64,000 nt of DNA, taken from Mycobacterium sp. ELW1 (GTDB taxonomy: Bacteria > Actinomycetota > Actinomycetes > Mycobacteriales > Mycobacteriaceae). Position 1 is the stretch's first letter; each line of letters begins with the position of its first letter. The notes beneath the pieces were generated by a model, which saw nothing but the letters and a program-made list of their open reading frames with translations, ran no database searches and was not told the DNA's origin. Positions 52,456 through 60,486 of the stretch are shown here, one piece after another. The stretch covers positions 5,270,001 through 5,334,000 of the forward strand of contig NZ_CP032155.1 in assembly GCF_008329905.1 (NCBI RefSeq), read 5' to 3'. A program made the position numbers and the translations under genes.

Positions 52456-53202
52456 ATGGACCTGGCGAAGACGCTCGTTGGCATCGCGAGCGCACCGGTA
52501 CGGGTGGGACTGGCCGCAGCCGAGGTCGGGCTGGACGTGGCCAAAGTGGGCCTTGACCTCACCAAACAAGCGCTGGGCGAGGGCGGGGTGGCAGCGTCGC
52601 CGAGTTCGATGGCGCAGATGTTCGGCTTGGAGGACACCATCTCGCGGGCGAACAAACTCGCCCAATTGCTCGACGACGACGCCCCGCTGGGGCGGGCGCT
52701 GGCACCCGACGGCCCGCTGGACCGTCTCATGCGGCCTGGCGGTCTGATCGACCGGATGACCGCGCCGGACGGTGTTTTGGATCGGCTGACCGCCGAGGGG
52801 GGTGGACTTGACCGGTCGCTGGCGCCGGGCGGGCTGGTTGACCAGCTGCTCGACGAGGACGGCCTGATCGAGCGGATCCTCGGCGAGGAAGGTCTGGCCG
52901 ATCGGCTGATGGCCGAGGGCGGCCTGGTGGAGAAGCTGACCGCGCGCAACGGCCCCCTGGAGCAGCTGGCCGACGTCGCCGACACCCTGAACCGGCTGGC
53001 GCCCGGGCTGGAAGCGCTGGCGCCGACGATCGAGACGCTGCGCGAGGCGGTCACCACACTGAGCCTCGTGGTCAACCCGCTCAGCAATATCGCCGACCGC
53101 ATCCCGATCCCCGGCCGCCGCCGCAGCTACACACCGCCGCGCCCGGTCAGCACCGAGCGGGTGCGCAGCGAGCGGTTGGTCATCGACGACGACGAGCAGT
53201 GA
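52456..53202 (+). CDS. Protein of tandem 10-residue repeats, function unknown
   Basis: This 248-aa protein has a helical N-terminus (residues 1-45). From about residue 77 to 176 it has an exact period of ten residues. The repeat resembles xGxLDRLxAP, with Gly at 86, 96, 106, 116, 126, 136, 146, 156 and 166. A short helical region and a basic, proline-containing tail follow. It shares the intergenic region with phoP, in the divergent direction, so PhoP control is possible. No family is recognised with confidence. The regular period suggests a solenoid or a leucine-rich helical rod. Confidence 0.8.
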   Translation: MDLAKTLVGIASAPVRVGLAAAEVGLDVAKVGLDLTKQALGEGGVAASPSSMAQMFGLEDTISRANKLAQLLDDDAPLGRALAPDGPLDRLMRPGGLIDRMTAPDGVLDRLTAEGGGLDRSLAPGGLVDQLLDEDGLIERILGEEGLADRLMAEGGLVEKLTARNGPLEQLADVADTLNRLAPGLEALAPTIETLREAVTTLSLVVNPLSNIADRIPIPGRRRSYTPPRPVSTERVRSERLVIDDDEQ

Positions 53203-53247
53203 GTTCGCTAGTCTGTTAGACGGTTCGGGCCGTCCCGGGTCGGCCAC

Positions 53248-53319
53248 GCCTCCTTAGCTCAGTGGTAGAGCAACATACTTGTAATATGTAGGTCATCGGT
53301 TCAATCCCGATAGGGGGCT
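53248..53319 (+). tRNA. tRNA-Thr (anticodon TGT)
   Basis: This 72-nt tRNA has a full acceptor stem (GCCTCCT with AGGGGGC, one T-G pair), a D-arm AGCTCAGTGGTAGAGC, an anticodon stem ACATA/TATGT with loop CTTGTAA giving anticodon TGT, and a T-arm ATCGG-TTCAATC-CCGAT. CCA is not encoded. Confidence 0.95.
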
Positions 53320-53412
53320 CTCGCGGCGGAGTCATACATGCTGGTAATGGACTGTTTTGGGCGCTTGAGCAACCGTTCCGGACAGTATCCCACGGCGCCC
53401 CCAGTGAGATTG

Positions 53413-53430
53413 CTAGCAAACATTTGCTAG
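53413..53430. repeat. Perfect palindrome between tRNA-Thr and the GGDEF gene
   Basis: CTAGCAAA-CA-TTTGCTAG, with eight-base arms. It overlaps the outer end of the larger hairpin by four bases. Confidence 0.6.
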
Positions 53431-53528
53431 TACGACTGGCCGTTGGCGTAGCGTTGTCGCCGGTAGTAACGCCCTCTGCCGCGCGCCACTACCGTCGGCA
53501 GCGGTATGCCAACGGCCAGGCGTACTAG
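53427..53528. repeat. Large imperfect hairpin downstream of the GGDEF gene
   Basis: The outer 21 bases (53427-53447 and 53508-53528) are complementary except for one position. The pairing goes on with mismatches to 53467 and 53488, leaving a 20-base loop. About 34 of 41 positions pair. Together with the 53320-53412 spacer, this is all that the 205 bases between the tRNA and the gene stop contain. Confidence 0.65.
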
Positions 53529-54628
53529 CCGTCGCCCGACGCCATGACGACCCGATTCCGCCCGCTCTGCTTGGCTTGGTAGAGCGCGCCATCCGCGGCC
53601 TGTAGGAGATCTTGCGGTGAAGTGATGTTGGCGTCGGTGGCCGCGACGCCGATGCTGATCGAGATCGGGCGCTTGGGCCACGGCGCACGCTGCACGGCGC
53701 GGCGGAACCGCTCGCCGAGCACGAACGCACCCTTGCAGGTGGTTTCGGGGAGCACGACCGCGAACTCCTCGCCGCCGTAGCGGAACAGCGAATCGGAGAC
53801 CCGTAGTTCGGATTGCAGCAGACGGGCAACCCCACGCAGCACCTCGTCACCGGCCGGGTGTCCGTGGATGTCGTTGAATGCCTTGAACAGGTCGACGTCA
53901 ATCATGATCAGTGACAACGTGGTGCCGCGGGTTTGCGCCCGCATGCACTCCTCGTCGAGAGTCATGTCGAACGAGCGGCGGTTCTTCACTCCGGTCAACA
54001 CATCGGTTACCGATTGAGACTCCAGGTGCACCCGCACCTTCTCGATGTCGCGCTGATACTCCTGCAGCAGTTCCACGTACTTCTCCTGGTCCAGCACCGC
54101 CTGCTCCAGAGTTTCGATGCTGCGGCGTAGCTCAAGCTGCACGATGATCTCGCGGGACAGAATCGCCAGCGCCTCCCGCTGTGTCTCGCTGAGAGTTCGC
54201 GGCTGACGGTCGATCACGCAAATCGTGCCCAGCGCCTCACCGGTCGGCGCCACCAGCGGCGCGCCGGCGTAGAAGCGGATGTGCGGGTCGCCGGTGACCA
54301 AGGGATTGGTCGCGAAGCGTTCGTCGGCGGTGGCATCCTCCACGGTCATCACGTCATCGGGATTCATGATCGCGTGGGCGCAGAACGCCTGCGAACGCGG
54401 AGTTTCGCTGACCCCGAGACCGAAGTCGGCTTTGAACCATTGCCGATCCTCGTCCAACAACGAGATGAGCGCGATGGGCGTGCCGCAGATGGCCGACGCC
54501 AACTTGACGAAGTCGTCGTAGGCCTGTTCCGGCAGCGAGTCCATGATGTTGTAATCCGCAAGGACATTCAGTCGCTCGCGCTCGTTGGCTGGTATCGGAA
54601 AAGCGGCCTCTGACATGTGCTCCCCCAT
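53525..54628 (-). CDS. GAF-GGDEF diguanylate cyclase
   Basis: This 367-aa protein makes cyclic di-GMP. The N-terminal GAF domain (residues ~25-170, with QAFCAHAIMNPDDVMTVEDA and FYAGAPLVAPTGEALGTICVID) is followed by a coiled linker and then a GGDEF domain (~205-365). The active-site motif is GGEEF, and the inhibitory RxxD site (RVSD) is five residues upstream, so product inhibition is likely. ATG 54616, with GGGGGA just upstream, is an alternative start. The target of its signal is not visible. Confidence 0.92.
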   Translation of the reverse strand: MGEHMSEAAFPIPANERERLNVLADYNIMDSLPEQAYDDFVKLASAICGTPIALISLLDEDRQWFKADFGLGVSETPRSQAFCAHAIMNPDDVMTVEDATADERFATNPLVTGDPHIRFYAGAPLVAPTGEALGTICVIDRQPRTLSETQREALAILSREIIVQLELRRSIETLEQAVLDQEKYVELLQEYQRDIEKVRVHLESQSVTDVLTGVKNRRSFDMTLDEECMRAQTRGTTLSLIMIDVDLFKAFNDIHGHPAGDEVLRGVARLLQSELRVSDSLFRYGGEEFAVVLPETTCKGAFVLGERFRRAVQRAPWPKRPISISIGVAATDANITSPQDLLQAADGALYQAKQSGRNRVVMASGDG

Positions 54629-54742
54629 AGCTTCTTGACGCCAGTCACTGATTTCGCACAGCTACCCCCGCCAGCAGGATCCTAACTCGATAGTGGAACG
54701 TAGTCGGTGACAACGCCACTACCCACGGTGTACAACCCATAG

Positions 54743-55765
54743 GTGGTGACCGACTTCGACGTCCCGCGCTTCAGCGCGTGGCTGGCCGAGGTCACGGGCC
54801 GACCAGCCGACGTAGAGGTGACGCCGATCCGCGGCGGCGGCAGTTGCGAGATGTTCCGCGTCGACCGGCTCGGCGAACCGTGGGTGGTGCGCCGCGCCCC
54901 CGTCGCCGCGGTGTCCGCCACCGCCCATCAGGTCATCCGCGAAGCACGCATCATGGAGATCCTGGAATCACAGGGCATTCCAGTGCCAAGAGTATTGGCG
55001 CACACCGAAGACCCCGCCGTACTCGGCGCACCCTTCTTCGTGATGTCCTTTGTCGACGGTGACGTCATCCGCCGCGACGGGCTGCCCGAGGCGCTACGAC
55101 GAGACCCGAGGTCTCAGGACAGGATCGGTGAGCAACTCGTCGACACCCTGGCGCAGTTGCATGCCGTCGATTGGGCATCAACCGCACTGGCCGAGATGTC
55201 TCACCCGGACGGCTTCCTCGACCGGCAGGTGGATCGCTGGCTCGGCCAACTCGATACCTACCGGGTCCGCGATCTGCCCGACGTCGACGACCTCGCCACC
55301 TGGTTGCGCACCAACGTGCCGAAACACGGCGATCTGACGGTCATGCACGGTGATTACAAGGTGGACAACGTCATCTGGGCCCCTGACGCACCACCGCGCA
55401 TCGCCTGCGTCGTGGACTTCGAGATGACCACCGTCGGCGATCCGCTGATCGACCTCGCCTGGGCGATGATCTTCTGGCCGGAAGAGGGCAACCCCATCGC
55501 ACTGGCCGCCCCCGGCACCCCGAACGGCATCCATCCCGACCACTGCCAAACACCGGAACAGCTCGTGCAGCGTTACGCACAGTCGACCGGCCGCGATCTG
55601 TCCGATTTCACCTGGTACCAGGTGTTCAGCGCGTGGAAGCTCGCCATCGTCTTGGAGGGCTCCTACGCCAAACATGTTCGCGGCCAATCCCGCAACCCGG
55701 TCCACGAGGTCTTCGGTGCGATCGCCGACAACCTGCTCATCCGCGCTCGGAGGTTCGCCCGATGA
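54743..55765 (+). CDS. APH-like acyl-CoA kinase (ACAD10/11- and LvaA-type phosphotransferase)
   Basis: This 340-aa kinase-fold protein has the ATP-site Gly-rich GGGSCEMFRV, the catalytic MHGDYKVDNVIW and metal-binding VVDFEMTTVGDPLIDLAW. This subgroup, close to the kinase half of human ACAD10/11 and to LvaA of Pseudomonas putida, phosphorylates 4-hydroxyacyl-CoA rather than antibiotics. An ACAD10/11-like dehydrogenase is encoded 2.3 kb away, which supports that role. GTG 54743 or 54746 can start it. The next SDR overlaps it (ATGA). Confidence 0.82.
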   Translation: MVTDFDVPRFSAWLAEVTGRPADVEVTPIRGGGSCEMFRVDRLGEPWVVRRAPVAAVSATAHQVIREARIMEILESQGIPVPRVLAHTEDPAVLGAPFFVMSFVDGDVIRRDGLPEALRRDPRSQDRIGEQLVDTLAQLHAVDWASTALAEMSHPDGFLDRQVDRWLGQLDTYRVRDLPDVDDLATWLRTNVPKHGDLTVMHGDYKVDNVIWAPDAPPRIACVVDFEMTTVGDPLIDLAWAMIFWPEEGNPIALAAPGTPNGIHPDHCQTPEQLVQRYAQSTGRDLSDFTWYQVFSAWKLAIVLEGSYAKHVRGQSRNPVHEVFGAIADNLLIRARRFAR

Positions 55766-56526
55766 CCGATCCGCTCTTCGACGTATCCGGCCGCGTCGTG
55801 CTGATCACCGGGGGTAGCCGTGGGCTCGGCGCCGCCATGAGCGTCGGCCTCGCCGAGCGCGGCGCCAGAGTCGTCATCGCCAGCCGCAAACTGGCCTCCT
55901 GCGAAGATCTGGCCGATCGCATCACCAGCCACGGCGGCGAAGCGTTCCCGCTGCAATGCCACGTCGGCGACTGGGAAACCCTCGACGCCGTCGTCGACGC
56001 AGCCACCGCGCGCTGGGGCCGTTTGGACGGCTTGGTCAACAACGCCGGGATGAGTCCGCTGGCCCCGTCATTGCTCCAGACGTCGGAAACGTTGTTCGAC
56101 AAGGTGATTGGTGTCAATCTCAAAGGCCCGACCCGCCTCACCGCCCTGGCCGCCAACGCCATGGCCGACACCGGTGGCGGCTCGATCGTCAACATCAGCT
56201 CGCTCGCGTCGGTGAAACCCACCCCCGTCGCGCCGATCTACGGCGCCGCCAAATCCGGCCTCAACGCACTCACCAAAGCGACAGCGCTCGAGTTCGCCTC
56301 CGCCGGGGTGCGGGTCAACTGCATCATCTGCGGAACATTCGACACCGACGCCGCATCGGGCTTCGTCCGCAACCCCGACACGCTGCCCGACGTCGTGAGG
56401 CCGATCGCACTGGGGCGGGTCGGCCGACCCGAAGAGATCGTCGGCGCCGTGGTCTACCTGCTGTCCGATGCGTCCAGCTACACGACCGGCTCGTTGATGA
56501 CGATCGACGGTGGCGTAGCCGGATAG
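55762..56526 (+). CDS. SDR-family oxidoreductase
   Basis: This 254-aa SDR has TGGSRGLGAAM, NNAGMSP, NISSLASVKPT, YGAAKSGL and the C-terminal LMTIDGGVAG. The ATG overlaps the kinase stop, so the two are coupled, and it may supply or remove a keto or hydroxy form of the kinase substrate. It ends one base before the convergent TetR gene. Confidence 0.88.
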   Translation: MTDPLFDVSGRVVLITGGSRGLGAAMSVGLAERGARVVIASRKLASCEDLADRITSHGGEAFPLQCHVGDWETLDAVVDAATARWGRLDGLVNNAGMSPLAPSLLQTSETLFDKVIGVNLKGPTRLTALAANAMADTGGGSIVNISSLASVKPTPVAPIYGAAKSGLNALTKATALEFASAGVRVNCIICGTFDTDAASGFVRNPDTLPDVVRPIALGRVGRPEEIVGAVVYLLSDASSYTTGSLMTIDGGVAG

Positions 56527-57105
56527 TCAGCTGTCGCGGCGGATACCCTCGATGAGGTAATCGATGTGCAGCGAAAACAATTCGTCGATCTCACCGGCCG
56601 TCACGCCATCGGGATGGCTGCCGGCCAACCGATGACGACCCACCGGCACGTCCAGGGGTGGATGGTCCATCGCGACGAAGCCCACCGTCGCCCAGGTCAG
56701 CAGTCGGCAGGCCCGTACCGCGTGGTCGCGCGACATCCCGTTGCGGCGCATGCACTTCAGCAGCGGCCGGGACGCTTCCAGATATGCCGGTCGCTTCACC
56801 TGGAGGAAGAGCCTGCTGTCGGCGGCTTCGGTGAGCCGCTGCCGCAATTGCGAAGTCCAGCGCCGCGCATAATCCGGCCACAACTCCTCATCGAACACCT
56901 CCGGCGCCAGGTCAGCCAGGAAGTGGTCCGCCACGGCAGCCAGCAGGGCGTTCTTGTTGCCGATACGGGCATACACCGGCGGCGGCGTCACCCCGAGCCG
57001 GCCGGCCACACTGCGCATGCTGACCGCGTCGAGCCCACCCTCGCGGAGGATGTCGACCGCGGCCGCCACGATTTGTTCTGGCCGCAAGTCGATTTCACCG
57101 GTCAT
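56527..57105 (-). CDS. TetR-family regulator
   Basis: This 192-aa regulator has the helix-turn-helix SVAGRLGVTPPPVYARIGNKNALLAAV at about residues 32-58. It is the last gene of the minus-strand operon ACAD-alcohol dehydrogenase-TetR. The ATG overlaps the dehydrogenase stop (ATGA). It may bind the inverted repeat at 59426-59451, though this is inference. The unusual TPPPVYARIGNK turn is common in a TetR subgroup near lipid genes. Confidence 0.88.
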   Translation of the reverse strand: MTGEIDLRPEQIVAAAVDILREGGLDAVSMRSVAGRLGVTPPPVYARIGNKNALLAAVADHFLADLAPEVFDEELWPDYARRWTSQLRQRLTEAADSRLFLQVKRPAYLEASRPLLKCMRRNGMSRDHAVRACRLLTWATVGFVAMDHPPLDVPVGRHRLAGSHPDGVTAGEIDELFSLHIDYLIEGIRRDS

Positions 57106-58112
57106 GAGATCCTCAGCGCGATCTTGCCGACATGTTCACCGGCCTGTAGCACGCGGACGGCCTCGCCCACCTCGGTCCAGTCGAAGACATGGCTGATGTG
57201 GGGCGTGATCCTGGCGGTCGTGATGAGTTCACAGAGTTCGACGAAACTCAACACGCTCCCGACGGTGATGCCGATGACGCGAATGTTGTTGAGCATCACC
57301 TCGGCGACCGGTATGGGTGCGGCGTCGAACCCCGTGAGCACACCGATCACCGCGACGGTGCCACCCATCCGAGCGGCCCGCACCGAGTGGGCCAGCGTCT
57401 CCGGGCCGCCGAGGTCGACCACCAGATCCGCGCCGCGTCCTCCGGTGATGCGCTTGACCTCGTTCTCCCAGTCCGGCGTGGCGCGGTAGTTGATGAGGTG
57501 CGCCGCGCCCAGGGCAGATCCGATCTGGAGCTTCTCGTCAGACGATGAGGTCACGATGACCTCCGCACCGAGCGCGTGCGCGAACTGGACGGCGAACAAC
57601 GACACGCCGCCGGTGCCCTGCGTGACGACGACGTCGCCGGGACCAATACCGGCCTCCAGCAACGCATTCCACGCGGTGACTCCCGCGCATGGCAGGGTCG
57701 CCGCTTCGATGTCACTCAAATGCGTTGGCGTCGCGACCAGCCCGTCGCTTGCCGCGATGCGGTACTGCTGCAACCAGCCGTCGCCGCTGTCGCCGGGCAG
57801 CTCGGCCTTGGCCTGCGGAGTAGGCGGACCGTCCTGCCAGCCCGGGTGGAAGACGCTCATCACGCGGTCGCCCACCGAGAAGTCGGTGACGTCAGGCCCG
57901 ATCGCCACGACCTCGCCCGCTCCGTCGCTCATCGGGACACGAGGCCACTCACCCCAGATCAGACCGGCCAGATTCACCATGTCGTGATAGTTGACGCTCG
58001 ACGCGCTGACCTTCACCAGTACTTCACCCGCGCCGGGATGTGGCACCGGCCGCTGCTCCGGTTCCGGCGCCGCCCCTTGCGCCGCCATCACCATCGCCGT
58101 GTAGGTGCTCAT
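57102..58112 (-). CDS. Medium-chain zinc-free alcohol dehydrogenase/quinone reductase
   Basis: This 336-aa MDR-superfamily enzyme has SSVNYHDMVNLAG, GDGWLQQYRIA and the NAD(P) loop GTGGVSLFAVQFA. The zinc-binding Cys/His set is absent, so it fits the quinone-oxidoreductase-like NADPH-dependent type. The ATG overlaps the ACAD stop. In this cluster it may act on an enoyl or carbonyl intermediate. ATG 58112 was chosen over an upstream start that would lie within the ACAD gene. Confidence 0.85.
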   Translation of the reverse strand: MSTYTAMVMAAQGAAPEPEQRPVPHPGAGEVLVKVSASSVNYHDMVNLAGLIWGEWPRVPMSDGAGEVVAIGPDVTDFSVGDRVMSVFHPGWQDGPPTPQAKAELPGDSGDGWLQQYRIAASDGLVATPTHLSDIEAATLPCAGVTAWNALLEAGIGPGDVVVTQGTGGVSLFAVQFAHALGAEVIVTSSSDEKLQIGSALGAAHLINYRATPDWENEVKRITGGRGADLVVDLGGPETLAHSVRAARMGGTVAVIGVLTGFDAAPIPVAEVMLNNIRVIGITVGSVLSFVELCELITTARITPHISHVFDWTEVGEAVRVLQAGEHVGKIALRIS

Positions 58113-59404
58113 GCGATTCCCGCTTCCTGCCTCAACTGTTGCCACTTCTGTTGCGCCGCAGGGCGACGCGACGGCAGATGTTCCCTCGGCCACCCGTCGA
58201 CGGGTTGGTACTTCTTCAGCACATGCCGGGCCAGCACCGACTTGTGCAGCTCGTCAGGGCCGTCGCCGATCGACCCGAACCGGGTGATCCGGTACCACTG
58301 CTCGACGGGCAGATCACCGGAGTACCCCAGCGCTCCGCACACCTGAATCGTGCGGTCGAGCACCGCGAGTACGACCTTCGACACGTGCGCCTTGACCATG
58401 CCCAGGTCGGCGCGCACCGCACTGGCCCCCAGCCGATCCATCTTCCAGGCGGTATGGAACGTCAACAACCGCGCGGCCTGAATTTCGGTGTGCGACAACG
58501 CGATGTAGTCCTGAACCATCTGGTGCTCACCGAGGAGGCGCCCGTGCGACTGCCGCGATACGGCACGCTCCCCCATGATGTCCAGTGCGCGTTGCGCCTG
58601 CCCGAGCCAACGCATTGCGTGGTGAATCCGTCCACCACCGAGGCGCTGCTGGGCCAGCAGGAAACCCGCGCCCCGCTGCCCGATCAGATGATCCCCCGGT
58701 ACCCGGCAGTCCCGGAACATCACCTCGGCATGGTTACCGCGCCGGCCGTACTCCGGGTCGGAGTGCGCCATCGTGGGAATCTCCCGGACGATCTCGAGTC
58801 CGGGCGTATCGGTCGGCACCACGAAGATCGACGCGTGCCGGTGCGGCCGTTTGTCGGGGTCGGTCTCGGCCACCACCAGGATGATGTCGGCGCACGACGC
58901 GTTGGTGGTGAACCACTTGTGGCCGTTGATGATCCAACTGTCGCCGTCGGCCACTGCCGTCGTGGCGATGACGGTCGGATCGGCGCCGGCCAGGAACGGC
59001 TCCGTCAGGGCGAAGGCACTCGAGATCTCACCACGCAGATTCGGGAACAGCCAGCGTTGTTTCTGCGCCTCGTCGGCGCCGTGGGCAAGCAGCTCCATAT
59101 TGCCGCTGTCCGGGGCCTGCACACCGAACAGCTCCATCGACATCATGCAGCGGCCGATGATCTCCGACATCAGCGCCAGTTTGAGTTGTCCGCCGCCGGT
59201 ACCGCCAAGAGCGGGATCGAGGAACATGCCCCAGAGTCCCTGGGCTTTGACCCGCTCCTGCAGATGACGCTTGACCGCCTGCCATTCCTCGGCCGGCAGC
59301 TCGGACAGGATCGGCTCCAGCGGGATCACGTCGGCATCGATGAACTCGCGCATCCACGCCAGCTGCTCGGCGAACTCGGGGTCGGTTTCGAAATCCCACG
59401 CCAT
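58109..59404 (-). CDS. Acyl-CoA dehydrogenase, ACAD10/11-like
   Basis: This 431-aa flavoprotein has the ACAD N-terminus (FETDPEFAEQLAWMREFIDADVIPLE), SSAFALTEP, NGHKWFTTNASCADI and a C-terminal GSIGDGPDELHKSVLARHVL. The DGPDELH ending is characteristic of the ACAD10/11 class, in place of the usual catalytic-Glu segment of fatty-acyl dehydrogenases. That class helps remove phosphate from 4-phosphoacyl-CoA to give an enoyl-CoA. It heads the operon with the alcohol dehydrogenase and TetR genes. Confidence 0.87.
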   Translation of the reverse strand: MAWDFETDPEFAEQLAWMREFIDADVIPLEPILSELPAEEWQAVKRHLQERVKAQGLWGMFLDPALGGTGGGQLKLALMSEIIGRCMMSMELFGVQAPDSGNMELLAHGADEAQKQRWLFPNLRGEISSAFALTEPFLAGADPTVIATTAVADGDSWIINGHKWFTTNASCADIILVVAETDPDKRPHRHASIFVVPTDTPGLEIVREIPTMAHSDPEYGRRGNHAEVMFRDCRVPGDHLIGQRGAGFLLAQQRLGGGRIHHAMRWLGQAQRALDIMGERAVSRQSHGRLLGEHQMVQDYIALSHTEIQAARLLTFHTAWKMDRLGASAVRADLGMVKAHVSKVVLAVLDRTIQVCGALGYSGDLPVEQWYRITRFGSIGDGPDELHKSVLARHVLKKYQPVDGWPREHLPSRRPAAQQKWQQLRQEAGIA

Positions 59405-59425
59405 GACAGCCCTTCCGCCGAGTCG

Positions 59426-59451
59426 GATCACAGTGTAATCATGGTGTGATC
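59426..59451. promoter_or_regulatory. Inverted repeat in the ACAD / MDR divergent region
   Basis: GATCACA and TGTGATC are exact complements with a 12-base spacer, lying 22 bp upstream of the ACAD start and 30 bp upstream of the other gene. It is a likely operator. Confidence 0.5.
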
Positions 59452-59481
59452 GTCGAGCGCAACGCCGCGGAGGTCGGACCG

Positions 59482-60477
59482 ATGAGAGCGTGGCAGGTGC
59501 ACGGCCCCGGCGAGCCCGAGGCCGTCTTACGGTTGGTGGAGCGCGAGGTGCCCGCCCCCGGGCCTGGTCAGGTTCGGGTCCGCGTCGCGGCGGCCGGAAT
59601 CGGCCTGCCCGACGTCCTGATGTGCCGCGGCACCTACCCGCTCACCCCTGCCGTGCCCTTCACCCCCGGGCAGGAGCTGGCGGGCACGGTCACCGCGGTC
59701 GGTCCTGGAGTCGACGTCCCGATCGGCACCCGCGTCATGGGCGTCAGCGATTTCATGAACGGCAACGGCTCGTTCGCCGAGGAAGCGCTGGCGCCGGCGA
59801 CGTCGATCGTCCCGGCACCCGCGGCACTCGACGATTGCGCCGCCGCCGGCTTCTGGATCCCCAATGTCACCGCGTGGACCGGCCTGGTCGATCGCGGGCA
59901 GCTGCGTGCCGGGCAGCGTCTGGCGGTGCTCGGCGCAGCCGGCGGCAGCGGCATCGCCGCCGTCCAACTCGGTAAGGCGTTGGGAGCCACCGTGATTGCG
60001 GTGGTCGGCGACCAGAGCCGTGCCGAGTTCTGCCGGTCGTTCGGCGCCGACCACGTCGTGGTGGCCAGAGACGACGCCGCCGACGACGGGCGTCCCCTGG
60101 CCCAGGCCCTGCGCGAAATCAGCGACTGGCTTGGCGTCGACATGATTTTCGACCCGGTCGGCGGGGCTCAGGGCAGCAACGCGATGGGCGCTCTGGCCCG
60201 CCACGGCCGGCACCTCGCCGTCGGTTTCGCCAGCGGTAGCTGGCCGACGGTTGACGTGCAGATGATGGCGGTCACCAACACCACATTGGTGGGTGTTCTC
60301 GCCGCCCCGGAGTCGCGCGAGCACACCGAGTACGTGCTGCGCTGCCTCACCGGACTCCTCGACCGCGGCGCCATCGGCGACACCGTCGGCACGCGGTGGG
60401 CTTTCGACGACGCTCCCGCAGCGCTCGCGCGCGTTGCCGACCGTGGCCAGCCGGGCAAGTGCGTCCTCACCCTGTGA
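59482..60477 (+). CDS. NADPH:quinone reductase-like MDR protein
   Basis: This 331-aa MDR-family protein has AGIGLPDVLMCRGTYP, PGQELAGTVTAVGPG and the cofactor loop LGAAGGSGIAAVQLGKALGATVIAV, with no zinc ligands. ATG 59482 has GGAGG eight bases upstream. GTG 59446, inside the inverted repeat, is an alternative. It diverges from the ACAD operon. The role is unknown, with a 2-enoyl or quinone reductase function likely. Confidence 0.83.
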   Translation: MRAWQVHGPGEPEAVLRLVEREVPAPGPGQVRVRVAAAGIGLPDVLMCRGTYPLTPAVPFTPGQELAGTVTAVGPGVDVPIGTRVMGVSDFMNGNGSFAEEALAPATSIVPAPAALDDCAAAGFWIPNVTAWTGLVDRGQLRAGQRLAVLGAAGGSGIAAVQLGKALGATVIAVVGDQSRAEFCRSFGADHVVVARDDAADDGRPLAQALREISDWLGVDMIFDPVGGAQGSNAMGALARHGRHLAVGFASGSWPTVDVQMMAVTNTTLVGVLAAPESREHTEYVLRCLTGLLDRGAIGDTVGTRWAFDDAPAALARVADRGQPGKCVLTL

Positions 60478-60486
60478 GCACAGCGG

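Noticed and set aside
52684..52983. The 30-bp periodicity read as a DNA-level repeat array
   Set aside because: The period is exact in the protein but the DNA units differ strongly, so it is a protein repeat and not a recent DNA satellite.
53413..53901. A 162-codon minus-strand frame beyond the GGDEF stop
   Set aside because: It overlaps the GGDEF domain in another frame and is Arg/Ser/Thr-rich, without a credible start or family.
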